Assembly: GCA_000023185.1 (NCBI GenBank)
Contig: CP001622.1
Location: 1,116,001-1,180,000 of the forward strand
Direction: 5' to 3'
Length of the DNA stretch: 64,000 nt
Source: Rhizobium leguminosarum bv. trifolii WSM1325
Lineage (GTDB): Bacteria; Pseudomonadota; Alphaproteobacteria; Rhizobiales; Rhizobiaceae
A program made the translations under genes and the position numbers. Shown here piece by piece: positions 17,784 to 26,384 of the stretch (the stretch's first letter is position 1; each line of letters opens with the position of its first letter). The notes beneath the pieces are model-generated. The model saw nothing but the letters and a program-made list of their open reading frames with translations, had not been told where the DNA came from and ran no database searches.

Positions 17784-17836
17784 GCAGCGCGTCTTTTCAG
17801 ACGCGCAAAGGACGCTGTAACGCGTTGAATTATGCA
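17784..17836. repeat. Palindromic intergenic repeat, copy 2 (relative of 250-352)
   Basis: GCAGCGCGTCTTTTCAGACG and the following GCGCAAAGGACGCTGTAA form a stem and match, in reverse complement, the second half of the element at 250-352; the copy ends with ATTATGCA as that element begins with TGCATAAT. It lies between the response regulator and recO. Confidence 0.72.
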
Positions 17837-17872
17837 GTAGGATGGATTCGTCAGCCGTAAGGACTTCTTTCG

Positions 17873-18643
17873 ATGCAGTGGCAGGACCATGCGATCATTC
17901 TGGGCGTCAAACGCCACGGGGAGACGAGCGTCATCGTCGAGGTGATGACGCGTGATCGTGGCCGCCATCTCGGCCTGGTGCGCTCCGGACGCTCGCGCGC
18001 CATGCAGCCGGTGCTGCAGGCGGGCAATGCCGTGGAAGTCATCTGGCGTGCCCGGCTTGACGAGCATCTGGGCGAATTTCGCGTTGAGCCGGTGACGCTG
18101 CGCGCTGCCCGGCTGATGGAAACGGCGACCGCCGTCTACGGTGTCCAGGCGATGGGTGCGCTGCTGCGGCTGCTGCCGGAGCGTGATCCGCATCCGCACC
18201 TCTTCGATGCGCTTGAGGTCATCCTCGATCACCTGCATAACCCGGCCGATGCTGGCGAACTCTTCGTGCGTTTCGAGCTTGCGGTGCTGAATGATCTCGG
18301 CTTCGGCCTCGATCTTGCCGAATGCGCCGCGACGGGCGCCCGTTCCGATCTCGTCTATGTCTCGCCGAAATCCGGCCGCGCCGTCAGCCGCGCTGCTGGT
18401 GCGCCCTGGGCGGACAAGATGCTGCTCCTGCCGCCGTTCCTCCGCATCGAAGGCAATCATGCGGCCGACTTCGAAAGTCTCTCAGCCGCATTCCGTCTGA
18501 CAGGGTTCTTTCTGCATCGCCATGTCTACGAGCCGCGCGGGATCGAAGCCGTAGCAGCCCGCGACGGCTTCGTTCAGGCGGCACTCAAGGCGCTTAATCC
18601 AACCCCACGGACGCTTTCTGGTCCGAACGGTGTTTCCGCCTGA
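17873..18643 (+). CDS. recO: DNA repair protein RecO
   Basis: A 256-aa recombination mediator that helps load RecA onto SSB-coated single strands in the RecF pathway. The N-terminal OB-fold starts [19 protein letters not shown], with [20 protein letters not shown] following as in other RecO proteins; the remainder is helical. The length is typical. Linkage to era and rnc is conserved in bacteria, here with two regulatory genes in between. Confidence 0.95.
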   Translation: MQWQDHAIILGVKRHGETSVIVEVMTRDRGRHLGLVRSGRSRAMQPVLQAGNAVEVIWRARLDEHLGEFRVEPVTLRAARLMETATAVYGVQAMGALLRLLPERDPHPHLFDALEVILDHLHNPADAGELFVRFELAVLNDLGFGLDLAECAATGARSDLVYVSPKSGRAVSRAAGAPWADKMLLLPPFLRIEGNHAADFESLSAAFRLTGFFLHRHVYEPRGIEAVAARDGFVQAALKALNPTPRTLSGPNGVSA

Positions 18644-18745
18644 CCTCCGTTTTTTACCGGTGCAAAACATCCTCCGGATTTGGCGGTTTACCCGCTCATG
18701 AGCGCCTCCTATGTCTTCACAGGACTGCCAATCAAGGAGGATCTC

Positions 18746-19741
18746 ATGCTGACCAAGCCCGCATCATCGACAACGATCACGCTCTGGAATGGCCGCGAAA
18801 TACCGCGTCTCGGCATGGGATGCTGGGCGATCGGCGGTCCCTTCTTCGCCGGCGACACGCCGCTAGGCTGGGGTGATGTCGACGACGATGAATCCGTGGA
18901 AGCGATCCACCGCGCCATCGAACTCGGCATCCGCTTCTTCGACACGGCCTCGAACTACGGCGCTGGCCACTCGGAGGAAGTGCTCGGTCGGGCGATCGGC
19001 AATCGCGACGATATCGTCATCGCCACCAAGTTCGGCTTCGCCACCGATCCGGAAACCAAGCAGGCAACCGGCGCCTTCGCCGATGAGGCCTTCATCCGCC
19101 GTTCGGTCGAGACCTCGCTGCGCCGCCTCGAGCGCGATCGTCTCGATCTCCTGCAGTTCCACCTCAATGATTTTCCGCTGGAACAGTCGGATGCCGTCTT
19201 CGATACGCTGGAGGCGCTGCGCGCCGAAGGCAAGATCGATGCGTTCGGCTGGAGCACCGATTTTCCCGATCGTGCCGCCCGTCATACCAGCCGCCAGGGG
19301 TACGTCTCGATCCAGCATACGATGAATGTTTTCGAACCGGTGCCGGAGATGATCTCGGTGATCGAGGGGAAAGGCCTGATGTCAATCAATCGCGGTCCGC
19401 TGGCGATGGGGCTGCTGACCGGCAAGTTCACCGCCGACAAGGCAGTGGGCGCCAAGGATGTCCGTGGGGCGGCCCTCGACTGGATGGTCTATTTCAAGGA
19501 CGGGCGTATTGCCCCGGAATTCGCCGCACGGCTCGATGCCGTCCGCGATCTCCTGACATCAGGCGGCCGCACGCTGACGCAGGGCGCGCTTGCCTGGCTC
19601 TGGGCACGCTCGCCGCGCACCCTTCCCATTCCGGGCTTCCGCACTGTTGCCCAGGTGGAGGAAAATGCCGGCGCGTTGGAAAAAGGACCGTTGCCGGCCG
19701 ATATCATGGCGGGCATCGATGCCGCGCTCGATCGCGTGTGA
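18746..19741 (+). CDS. Aldo/keto reductase
   Basis: A 331-aa NADPH-dependent oxidoreductase with a TIM barrel. The catalytic tetrad is visible as Asp in RFFDTASNYGAGHSE (with the Tyr in the same motif), Lys in IATKFG and His in LLQFHLND. C-terminal PIPGFRTVAQVEENAGAL is the NADPH-binding end. The ATG at 18746 is preceded by AAGGAGG at ideal spacing. It stands alone after recO and converges with the MOSC gene. The substrate is unknown. Confidence 0.92.
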   Translation: MLTKPASSTTITLWNGREIPRLGMGCWAIGGPFFAGDTPLGWGDVDDDESVEAIHRAIELGIRFFDTASNYGAGHSEEVLGRAIGNRDDIVIATKFGFATDPETKQATGAFADEAFIRRSVETSLRRLERDRLDLLQFHLNDFPLEQSDAVFDTLEALRAEGKIDAFGWSTDFPDRAARHTSRQGYVSIQHTMNVFEPVPEMISVIEGKGLMSINRGPLAMGLLTGKFTADKAVGAKDVRGAALDWMVYFKDGRIAPEFAARLDAVRDLLTSGGRTLTQGALAWLWARSPRTLPIPGFRTVAQVEENAGALEKGPLPADIMAGIDAALDRV

Positions 19742-19810
19742 TGCTCTAACTCTTTGTTTTCACGCAATTCCGGACGGAAAACCGCTTCGCACTCTTCCCG
19801 GAATTGCTCT
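19742..19810. repeat. RIME-like repeat, half copy B
   Basis: About 68 bases between two convergent stops share CTTTGTTTT and AAAACCGCT.CGCACT.TT with the RIME-like copies A and C, and close through GCAATTCCGG and CCGGAATTGC. Only the second palindrome is present. It may act as a bidirectional terminator for the aldo/keto reductase and MOSC genes. Confidence 0.7.
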
Positions 19811-20666
19811 ATGCTGCGGCGCGGCGCTTAAGCGCCCAGCCTTCCGGCCTCTCTTCAACGATGCGGACGGTGTCACCGATTGTGATCCTGCCGCTGCCGC
19901 GCGGCGTGACGTTCCAGCCGAAGAGCGGGCCCGGCACGCGCCGGTCGGCCGACATGCGGATGCGGCCCATGGCCGGCATCGGGTTTGGTCCCTCGCGGGA
20001 CCCGGTCAACTGGTCCTGAGTCGTCATGATGCAGCGGGAGCAGGGCTTGACGAGATCGAAGCGGATGCCGGCGATCTCGATCGCCGCCCAGCGGTCCTCC
20101 GGCCAGGCCTCGTCGGTATCGACGACGATGTTCGGACGAAAGCGTTCCATGCCGACACTGCCTTCGCCATGGGCGGCGAGATCGGCATTTAACGCTTTCA
20201 GCGAGCCGGTCGTCGTTACCAGGATCTGATAGCCGTCGGTAAAGGTGACGGGCGTGGCTTCACCGGCCCATTCGGCATTCGCCGTCCGCCGTGCCTGCCC
20301 GTCGAAGAAGACGAGGCGCACCTCGCGGCCAAGCCATTCGGAAAGCTGCCGGTTGCTCTCCGGATCGGCGACGGCGGCGCTGACGACAGATTTCCATACA
20401 GTCACATCCATGCGGGTTTCAGGCCGAGGCGGCGCTACCGATATGTCCGTTTTCCCCTGCATCAGCAGCCGAAAGGCGCTCGCTTCCGGTCGCACTTCGA
20501 TGCGCGCGAGGTCGGGCAGCTCGCGCTGGGTGATGAAGTGCCCTTGCGCATCGGTGATCATCGCCCGCCGGTCGCCGGGAAGCCCATAGGCGTCGATGTC
20601 GGCGGCCGGCAGCGCAATGCCGCGGGCGCTCTTGAGCGGGTAGATGAAGAGGTCGCTGACACGCAT
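19809..20666 (-). CDS. MOSC domain-containing protein (YcbX-like)
   Basis: A 285-aa protein with a MOSC_N beta-barrel (about residues 1-120, starting with LFIYPLKSARGI) and a C-terminal MOSC domain (about 130-280) holding the conserved cysteine in LVKPCSRCIMTTQD. Relatives (YcbX, mARC) bind molybdenum cofactor and reduce N-hydroxylated compounds. No ferredoxin-type iron-sulphur domain is attached, unlike E. coli YcbX. RBS AGGAGC is upstream of the ATG. It follows the HD gene by 9 bp on the same strand, so they form an operon. Confidence 0.92.
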   Translation of the reverse strand: MRVSDLFIYPLKSARGIALPAADIDAYGLPGDRRAMITDAQGHFITQRELPDLARIEVRPEASAFRLLMQGKTDISVAPPRPETRMDVTVWKSVVSAAVADPESNRQLSEWLGREVRLVFFDGQARRTANAEWAGEATPVTFTDGYQILVTTTGSLKALNADLAAHGEGSVGMERFRPNIVVDTDEAWPEDRWAAIEIAGIRFDLVKPCSRCIMTTQDQLTGSREGPNPMPAMGRIRMSADRRVPGPLFGWNVTPRGSGRITIGDTVRIVEERPEGWALKRRAAA

Positions 20667-20675
20667 GTTGTGCTC

Positions 20676-21320
20676 CTAGATTTCATCCATGAAGGCCGAG
20701 AGGAATTCGCGCAGGCTTTTATCGCGCGCGGCCGCCAGCCTGCGGCCGGTCTCGGTCTGGAATCCTTCCGCCAGTTTGAACAGCTTCGTCTGGAAATGGT
20801 CAATGGCATAACGCTTGTCATCGAACGGGCGGTCCGCTGCCGCCGGGTCGAACGGATCGTAGAGCCTGGATCCCAGTCGCCCGGCGATATAGAAGCAGCG
20901 TGCGACGCCGACCATGCCGATCGCGTCCAGCCGGTCGGCATCCTGCAGGATCTTCGCCTCCAGCGTCTGCGGCGTCACCCCGGCCGAGAAACTGTGCGCG
21001 GTGATTGCGTGGGCTGCGTCTTCGATATCGGCCTCGCTCCAGCCGAGTTCCGCCAGGATCGCCGATGCCTTCTCCGCCGCCAAAGCCGATGCTTTTGCCC
21101 GCAGCGGCGAATTCTTCTCGACGGCGACGCAGTCGTGCAGCAGCACGGAAGCGGCAAGAACTCGCCCGTCGCCGCCTTCTTCCGCATGGATGCGCATGGC
21201 ATTCCTGAAGACGCGCAGAATATGGGCAAGATCGTGCGAGCCGTCGTCGCCGTCGGCCGCATGCGCAATCAGCGCCGCGGCAAGCGTTTCGTGTGGGGAG
21301 AAGGCTTCAGCCGCGAACAT
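20676..21320 (-). CDS. HD-domain phosphohydrolase
   Basis: A 214-aa metal-dependent phosphohydrolase of the HD superfamily (YedJ-like group). Metal ligands are seen in GSHDLAHILRVFRNA, ASVLLHDCVAVEK and KILQDADRLDAIG. These enzymes hydrolyse nucleotides or related phosphates; the substrate is not known. I chose the ATG followed by TTCGCCG because AGGTGG lies just before it; two earlier in-frame ATGs (21335 and 21404) are possible. The MOSC gene follows 9 bp downstream. Confidence 0.87.
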   Translation of the reverse strand: MFAAEAFSPHETLAAALIAHAADGDDGSHDLAHILRVFRNAMRIHAEEGGDGRVLAASVLLHDCVAVEKNSPLRAKASALAAEKASAILAELGWSEADIEDAAHAITAHSFSAGVTPQTLEAKILQDADRLDAIGMVGVARCFYIAGRLGSRLYDPFDPAAADRPFDDKRYAIDHFQTKLFKLAEGFQTETGRRLAAARDKSLREFLSAFMDEI

Positions 21321-21471
21321 AGCGCCACCTGTCATGAGGAAGATCGTTTTCCGCCGATAGGCATCGGCGCGGAATGGAATGCGGGCGGTAAAAGGATGCG
21401 ACAACGAAGATCTCAGGAATCGCAGCCGATTTTGTAGCGGCTTGCCGTGCGAGTCGCAATCGAGAGGGATC

Positions 21472-23373
21472 TCAGTGCTTGGCTTCAGGAAGATGCGTCA
21501 CGCCGCCGTTCGGCGGCAGGGAGAGAAGATGGGGCACGTCACGCGCCGGTCGCGGCGGACTGATGTGATAGCCTTGGATCTCGTCGCACTCCTCGCATTC
21601 GAGCAGCGCCAGCTGCGCGGCCGTTTCGACGCCCTCGACGGTGACGCGCATGCCGAGCGCATCGCCGAGCAGGATGATCGCGTGCATGATCGCATGCGCT
21701 TCCTTGTTGTCGACGATGTCGTTGACGAAGGACTTGTCGATCTTGATCTTGTCGAAGGGGAAGCTCGAGAGATAGCTCAGTGAGGAATAGCCGGTTCCGA
21801 AATCGTCCATCGAGATGCGGATGCCGCGCTCCTTCAGCGCATGCAGGATCGGCAGCACGTCGCTTAGATTTTCCATCAGCACGCTCTCGGTGATTTCGAG
21901 TTCAAGCCGCGACGGCAACAGCGCCGCGGCGGCAAGCGCCTCGCTGACATCTCGCGTCAGGTCGCTGCTGCTGAATTGGATTGCCGAAACGTTGACGGCG
22001 ATCTTGATGCCCTCCGGCCATTGCGCTGCATCGTTGCAGGCCCGGTGCAAAACCCAACGGCCGATATCAACGACAAGGCCCACCTCTTCGGCAAGCGGAA
22101 TAAAATCCATCGGCGGAACGCGGCCTCGAGCCGGGTGGTTCCAACGGATCAACGCTTCGAAGCCACAGATGCGCCGCTGCACGAGGTCATAAAGCGGCTG
22201 GTAGTGCAGCTCGAATTCTTCATTCTCAACGGCTGCTCTGAGGTCCGCCTCCAGCGCGTGGCGCAGCTGGATCTGCGCTTCCATCTCGCTGGCGAAGAAA
22301 CGTTCGCGTTTGCGGCCGTCCGCCTTGGCATGTGACAGCGCCACGCCGGCATTTTTCAACAGGATATCGGTTTCCTCGCCATCCTCAGGGGCGATTGCGA
22401 TGCCCATGGAGACGCTGAGCTCCACCTGTTTTTCGCCGTGGAGGAATGGTTTGGAAAGCTCCCGGCGGATCCGCTCGGCAAGCGCCGTCACGTTCCGGGG
22501 CTGCTGCCTGCCCGTCTGCAGGATGGCGAATTCGTCCGAGCCGAGGCGCGCCAGGGTGTTTTCCGAACCGGCCGAGGCTCGGATGCGCTCGGCGACCTGC
22601 AGCAGGATCTTGTCGCCGGCCGAAACGCCCATCGTGTTGTTGATCGATTTGAACCGGTCGAGATTGAGGTGAACGAGGGCAATCTGCTGATCTGGCCTGC
22701 GCTCTGTGAGCGTCGCATCCACCTGCTCGCGGAAATGGATGCGATTCGGAAGGCCGGTCAGCGGGTCGTGGTGGGCGAGATAGGTGATGCGCTCGGCCGC
22801 CCTTCGATCCTCGGTAATATCGGCATGAATGGAAATGTTGCTGCCGTCGGAAAGGATAGTCACCATGCTCTGGATGATGCGGCCATCGTCCATCAACCAT
22901 TCGCGCCGACGGAGACTACTGCTCCTTGCGGTTGCGGAGGAATGTCGCCCGGTCCGCCGGCCGGGCTTGGCGCTGGCGCTCTCCGTGCCGCGCATTTTGG
23001 CCGTGAGATCGGCGATTGTCGCGCCGGCAATGACATCTTCGTCCGTCAGGTCGAAGAGCTGGCGGAAGCGGGTGTTGGAAAGCGTCAGCCGCTGGTCGGA
23101 GTCGAAGACGCTGAGACCGAGCGGCAGGTTGTTGAGGATGATTTCGAAGAGCTCTTTCTGTCCGTCGAACGCTTTGCTGAGGGCGGAAATATTGCCTCTC
23201 AGCGCATGGTTTTCCCTTAGCAGCGTTTCCGCGCTTCTCTCGATTTCGTCATAGTCGCTTTCATGGACGCGATAGGTCGCGATCACAAGATCCATCAGGC
23301 GCTGCGCATCGATCGATCCATCGGCGGTGACTGCCTCGGTACATTGCCGCCAGAAGAGCGCTTCAGCTTTCAT
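21472..23373 (-). CDS. PAS-GGDEF-EAL protein (cyclic-di-GMP turnover)
   Basis: A 633-aa protein predicted to make and/or degrade cyclic di-GMP. A helical N-terminus (1-80) leads to a PAS-type sensor (about 85-215), then a GGDEF domain starting HHDPLTGLPNR, with the active loop reading RLGSDEF (Ser replaces the second Gly), and an EAL domain with FEALIRWNHP, ITESVLMEN, DDFGTGYSS and DKIKIDKSFV. The EAL catalytic motifs look complete, so phosphodiesterase activity is more secure than cyclase activity. No transmembrane segment is present. It is divergent from a small EF-hand gene, with a CtrA-type box between them. Confidence 0.93.
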   Translation of the reverse strand: MKAEALFWRQCTEAVTADGSIDAQRLMDLVIATYRVHESDYDEIERSAETLLRENHALRGNISALSKAFDGQKELFEIILNNLPLGLSVFDSDQRLTLSNTRFRQLFDLTDEDVIAGATIADLTAKMRGTESASAKPGRRTGRHSSATARSSSLRRREWLMDDGRIIQSMVTILSDGSNISIHADITEDRRAAERITYLAHHDPLTGLPNRIHFREQVDATLTERRPDQQIALVHLNLDRFKSINNTMGVSAGDKILLQVAERIRASAGSENTLARLGSDEFAILQTGRQQPRNVTALAERIRRELSKPFLHGEKQVELSVSMGIAIAPEDGEETDILLKNAGVALSHAKADGRKRERFFASEMEAQIQLRHALEADLRAAVENEEFELHYQPLYDLVQRRICGFEALIRWNHPARGRVPPMDFIPLAEEVGLVVDIGRWVLHRACNDAAQWPEGIKIAVNVSAIQFSSSDLTRDVSEALAAAALLPSRLELEITESVLMENLSDVLPILHALKERGIRISMDDFGTGYSSLSYLSSFPFDKIKIDKSFVNDIVDNKEAHAIMHAIILLGDALGMRVTVEGVETAAQLALLECEECDEIQGYHISPPRPARDVPHLLSLPPNGGVTHLPEAKH

Positions 23374-23812
23374 GTGAATGCGTCTCGCGGGACGACAGCG
23401 GAGGGAAGCGTCCTCGTTTGATGAACGTGCCTCATTTCGCCGGACATAGAAGACCTTTCTAAAATGAATACAGAGATTGATTTTGATAAGCTGGACGCCT
23501 GCTGGTGATGCGTGGATGCCCATTTTGTATGGCCCGGATTAATATTCGGTTGCAGTGCAGCAGAGACCTCGCGGCGTTAGACGTCTGTTTTATATGTGAA
23601 AAATACCTGAAATACGGAGAAAAGCGGCCCCCTGATGCTGGCAGAGGCCTGCGCTCGCGCATTCCGTTAACTTTTGTCAATCATCGTTAATGAGAAGTTA
23701 ACAACTTATTGACGCACTGCGCAAATCAGTTTAACCACCGAGTCAACAGTGATTTTCCCAGTTCGTATTGCGTACAAACACCACCGGCAAAAGGCGGTGA
23801 ATGGAGGTTTGT
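23374..23812. promoter_or_regulatory. Divergent control region of the GGDEF-EAL and EF-hand genes
   Basis: 439 bases without a convincing gene. The part near the EF-hand gene is AT-rich, with several TTAAC words (23667-23740) including one perfect TTAA-N7-TTAA box. GTACAAACACCACCG with GGTGG precedes the EF-hand ribosome site. The half near the EAL gene shows no clear motif. Confidence 0.5.
23687..23701 (+). promoter_or_regulatory. Candidate CtrA binding box (TTAA-N7-TTAA)
   Basis: TTAATGAGAAGTTAA matches the consensus of the alphaproteobacterial cell-cycle regulator CtrA exactly, with a C following as in TTAAC. It lies 111 bases before the EF-hand start and 313 bases before the GGDEF-EAL start. 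Assignment is by motif only; a 15-base window with eight fixed positions can occur by chance in an AT-rich spacer. Confidence 0.5.
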
Positions 23813-24154
23813 ATGACCAGCACCACATCCGTTTCAGACACGTCATATGCATATCTGGCGACTCTTTCGCGTCTCGATGCCAATGGCGATGGCGTCCTCA
23901 GCCGCGGCGAACGTGCCGCCGATGAGAAGCCCGGCATCATCAAAGAACTCCTCGAAGAGGACAAAACCAGCGAGACGCAGCCGAAGTTTTCCGGCAGCCT
24001 GATTGCGCTGATGATGGACACGCGTGACAGTGCCACGGCAAGCAGCATTGCCGTTTCCTATCCATTGCAGCAGACCGCGCCGGCGACAGGCGATCAGCCC
24101 GAGGATCTCTACCGCAAGACCTACGGCCAGTTCGATTTCGACGCGGTCGCCTGA
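23813..24154 (+). CDS. Small EF-hand domain protein
   Basis: A 113-aa protein with one canonical EF-hand loop, DANGDGVLSRGE (about residues 23-34), in which Asp, Asn, Asp and the terminal Glu occupy calcium-ligand positions. The surrounding SYAYLATLSRL helix completes the motif. The C-terminal half (QTAPATGDQ... QFDFDAVA) has no recognised domain, and there is no signal peptide. GGAGG lies 6 bases before the ATG at 23813. It probably binds calcium in the cytoplasm; its role is unknown. Its upstream region carries a CtrA-type box. Confidence 0.82.
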   Translation: MTSTTSVSDTSYAYLATLSRLDANGDGVLSRGERAADEKPGIIKELLEEDKTSETQPKFSGSLIALMMDTRDSATASSIAVSYPLQQTAPATGDQPEDLYRKTYGQFDFDAVA

Positions 24155-24292
24155 ACGGTGTGCCGATCCGGATGATCAAGCCGGCCGTTGGTCGGCTTTT
24201 CTCGTTACGTCTTCTTCGTGCGATCTTCCTCGGTCAGGAACACCTTCCGGTTTGACACGTTCAGAAGGACAACCGGACGGAAGGAGATCTCC

Positions 24293-24808
24293 ATGAAAGC
24301 CATGCGCATTATCGCCGCCCTGAGCCTGCTTGCGGTTGCATTGCCGGCGGGCGCTCAGGACAAGCAGACGGCGGTTGCCAATTTCGTCGGCAAGGACGGC
24401 AAGGAGGACGGTCGCGCGCAACTGACGGCTGCCGCCACTGGCGGCGTCCTGATCGAAGTCGAGATATCGGGACTGCCGGTGAATAAATGGGTGGCCTTCC
24501 ATGTTCATGAGACCGGCCGCTGCGACGCCGCGACCCATCACGAATCGGCGGGCGGCCACTTCAATCCTGAGAAGGCCGAGCACGGCATTCTTGCCGCCAA
24601 GGGTCCGCACGCCGGCGATATGCCCAATCAATATGTCGGGCAGGACGGCGTGCTGCGGGCGCAGGTCTTCGACAGCATGGTCACGCTCGACGGCAAGACC
24701 GACGGCATTCGCGGCCGTGCATTGATGGTGCACGCCAATTCGGATGATTATCGAAGCCAGCCTTCGGGTGATGCCGGGGAAAGACTTTCCTGCGGCGTCA
24801 TTCAATAG
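24293..24808 (+). CDS. sodC: Superoxide dismutase [Cu-Zn], periplasmic
   Basis: A 171-aa enzyme that converts superoxide to peroxide and oxygen outside the cytoplasm. Residues 1-20 are a signal peptide ending PAGA|QDK. Copper and zinc ligands lie in AFHVHETGRC, SAGGHFNP, GPHAGDMPN and LMVHANSDD; two cysteines (GRC and LSC near the end) are placed for the conserved disulphide. The ATG at 24293 follows AAGGAG. The gene stands alone and ends in front of a strong hairpin that separates it from the convergent mscS gene. Confidence 0.95.
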   Translation: MKAMRIIAALSLLAVALPAGAQDKQTAVANFVGKDGKEDGRAQLTAAATGGVLIEVEISGLPVNKWVAFHVHETGRCDAATHHESAGGHFNPEKAEHGILAAKGPHAGDMPNQYVGQDGVLRAQVFDSMVTLDGKTDGIRGRALMVHANSDDYRSQPSGDAGERLSCGVIQ

Positions 24809-24868
24809 GCTATGGCGCAATTCTCAGATCGGCATCGATTAACAACAAAATTGGGAATTCGAAGTGCA

Positions 24869-24903
24869 CAGCGCCGCGGGTCTTAAAAACACCCGCGGCG
24901 CTG
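24869..24903. terminator. Strong bidirectional hairpin between sodC and the MscS gene
   Basis: CAGCGCCGCGGGT (24869-24881) pairs perfectly with ACCCGCGGCGCTG (24891-24903) across a 9-base loop. It lies between two convergent stops, so it probably ends transcripts from both sides, although neither side has a long U-tract. Confidence 0.75.
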
Positions 24904-24910
24904 CAATGTC

Positions 24911-25795
24911 TTACTGCCGCGTCGGCGTCGGTTTTTCGGCCGTCGCCTTGCCGTTGGACGTTTTTGCCGGCGCGGCATCTGAAGCATCCGGCGCAGCGTC
25001 AGGATTGTCGTCGAAGGCGAGTTTCACGCGCTTCACCATGTCACGGCTGACCAGCCACCAGTCACCGGTCTTTGCCCAGTAGCGCAGCGCTACGGAGATC
25101 GTGCCGTCACCAAGGCTGTCGATGAAGACGCTGGGTGCCGGTGACGTCAGCACCCTGGAATCGGCTTTGGCAAGGTTCATCAGCCTCTCCATCGCCAGAT
25201 CGATGTCATCCTCATAGGCGACGCTGATTTTCAGCTCGTTCCGCCGGGTGGGTTCGCGGCTAAAATTGGTAATCGGCGTGTTCCAGAGCGTCGAATTCGG
25301 CGCCAGCCGGTAAAGCCCGTCGCCGGTTTTGAGCTCGGTTGCAAACAATCCGATTTCGCGTACCGTGCCGGCCACGCTGCTGGTCTCTATATATTCGCCG
25401 ACGCGGAACGGCCTGAGGATCAGCAGCATGATGCCGGCGGCGATATTCTGCAGCGTGCCTTGCAGCGCCAGTCCGATCGCCAGGCCTGCCGCGCCGAGGG
25501 TTGCGATGATCGAGGCGGTCTGGACGCCGAATTGACCGAGCACGGTGATGAACACCAGAATGAGCAGGGCATAGCGCAGCACATTGGTGAAGAAACGCGC
25601 TAGCGTCTCGTCGATGCCATGAACGCGCGACAGGCCTTCATAGGCCCAACGACTGGTAAAACCGGCCAGCGCCCAGCCAAGAACGAGAAGGATCACCGCC
25701 CCGAGGACAGAGAAGGAATATTGCACGGCAAGCGCGCTTGCCTGGCTGAGCGCCGTTTGCGTGGCGAGGAGGACATCGGCTGCCTGTTGTTCCAT
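24911..25795 (-). CDS. Small-conductance mechanosensitive channel (MscS family)
   Basis: A 294-aa MscS-type channel that opens under membrane tension to release solutes after osmotic downshift. Three transmembrane helices are visible: about residues 22-45 (LGAVILLVLGWALAGF), 70-90, and the pore helix 95-125 with GAAGLAIGLALQGTLQNIAAG. The cytoplasmic beta domain follows (RVGEYIETSSVAGTV) and an alpha/beta part to about 265; the last 30 residues are Ala/Pro/Lys-rich. It lies 58 bp after the phosphatase gene on the same strand. Confidence 0.94.
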   Translation of the reverse strand: MEQQAADVLLATQTALSQASALAVQYSFSVLGAVILLVLGWALAGFTSRWAYEGLSRVHGIDETLARFFTNVLRYALLILVFITVLGQFGVQTASIIATLGAAGLAIGLALQGTLQNIAAGIMLLILRPFRVGEYIETSSVAGTVREIGLFATELKTGDGLYRLAPNSTLWNTPITNFSREPTRRNELKISVAYEDDIDLAMERLMNLAKADSRVLTSPAPSVFIDSLGDGTISVALRYWAKTGDWWLVSRDMVKRVKLAFDDNPDAAPDASDAAPAKTSNGKATAEKPTPTRQ

Positions 25796-25853
25796 GATCT
25801 GGCCCTGTCGATTGTGCGTGATCGGGGCCTAGATGGAGCGGCTGGCGGCAGCG

Positions 25854-26384
25854 TCAACCGCAAGCGGCGTCCCGGATAGCAAGGACGAAGGGCGCGTTGC
25901 CGTCGGCATCGGCGCCACGTCCGATTGCCCGCACCGCCGCAACCAGCCGGCCGCTGCGGCCGAGCAGCGCGTCACCGATTTGGATCAGCCGGGCATTCGG
26001 TGTCGCGAAAGGCGAGGCGGCCCGCAGCCGGCGGGCAAGCGTTTCGTCGCTTTGATCGGGTGCCAGCGACAGCGCGGCGATGAGGGCTGCGGCCGGCGAT
26101 CGCGACACACCCATCCAGCAATGGATGAGCAGCGGCGTCTCCTGCCGCCACGAGGCGGCAAAGTCGATAATCCCGCGCACATGCGTCTCATCAGGCGCCA
26201 CGAGATCACCGGTGCCCTTGAAGACGATGTCGTTCATAGCAAGCGTCAGATGACGTTCGGCCGCGATCACGCCCGGCCGGTGAAAGGCCTGCTCCTTGGC
26301 GATCAGGCTGATCATGTCGCGCGCCTTGTGGCGCACCGCCATCTCCGCGATGCGCGACAGCGGCGAGACGACGATGAAGGTCAC
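25854..26384 (-). CDS. Tyrosine/dual-specificity protein phosphatase-like protein
   Basis: A 176-aa protein with the cysteine phosphatase signature LLIHCWMGVSRSPAAAL, that is HCx5R followed by Ser, near residue 85, and an upstream NDIVFKGTG/APDETHV segment where the general acid is expected. It starts with GTG at 26384, whose GTGA overlaps the stop of the HD gene, so translation is coupled. The alphaproteobacterial family of such proteins is mostly uncharacterised. Substrates could be phosphoproteins, phosphoinositides or nucleotides. It is the last gene of the ygfZ-HD-phosphatase operon. Confidence 0.88.
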   Translation of the reverse strand: MTFIVVSPLSRIAEMAVRHKARDMISLIAKEQAFHRPGVIAAERHLTLAMNDIVFKGTGDLVAPDETHVRGIIDFAASWRQETPLLIHCWMGVSRSPAAALIAALSLAPDQSDETLARRLRAASPFATPNARLIQIGDALLGRSGRLVAAVRAIGRGADADGNAPFVLAIRDAACG

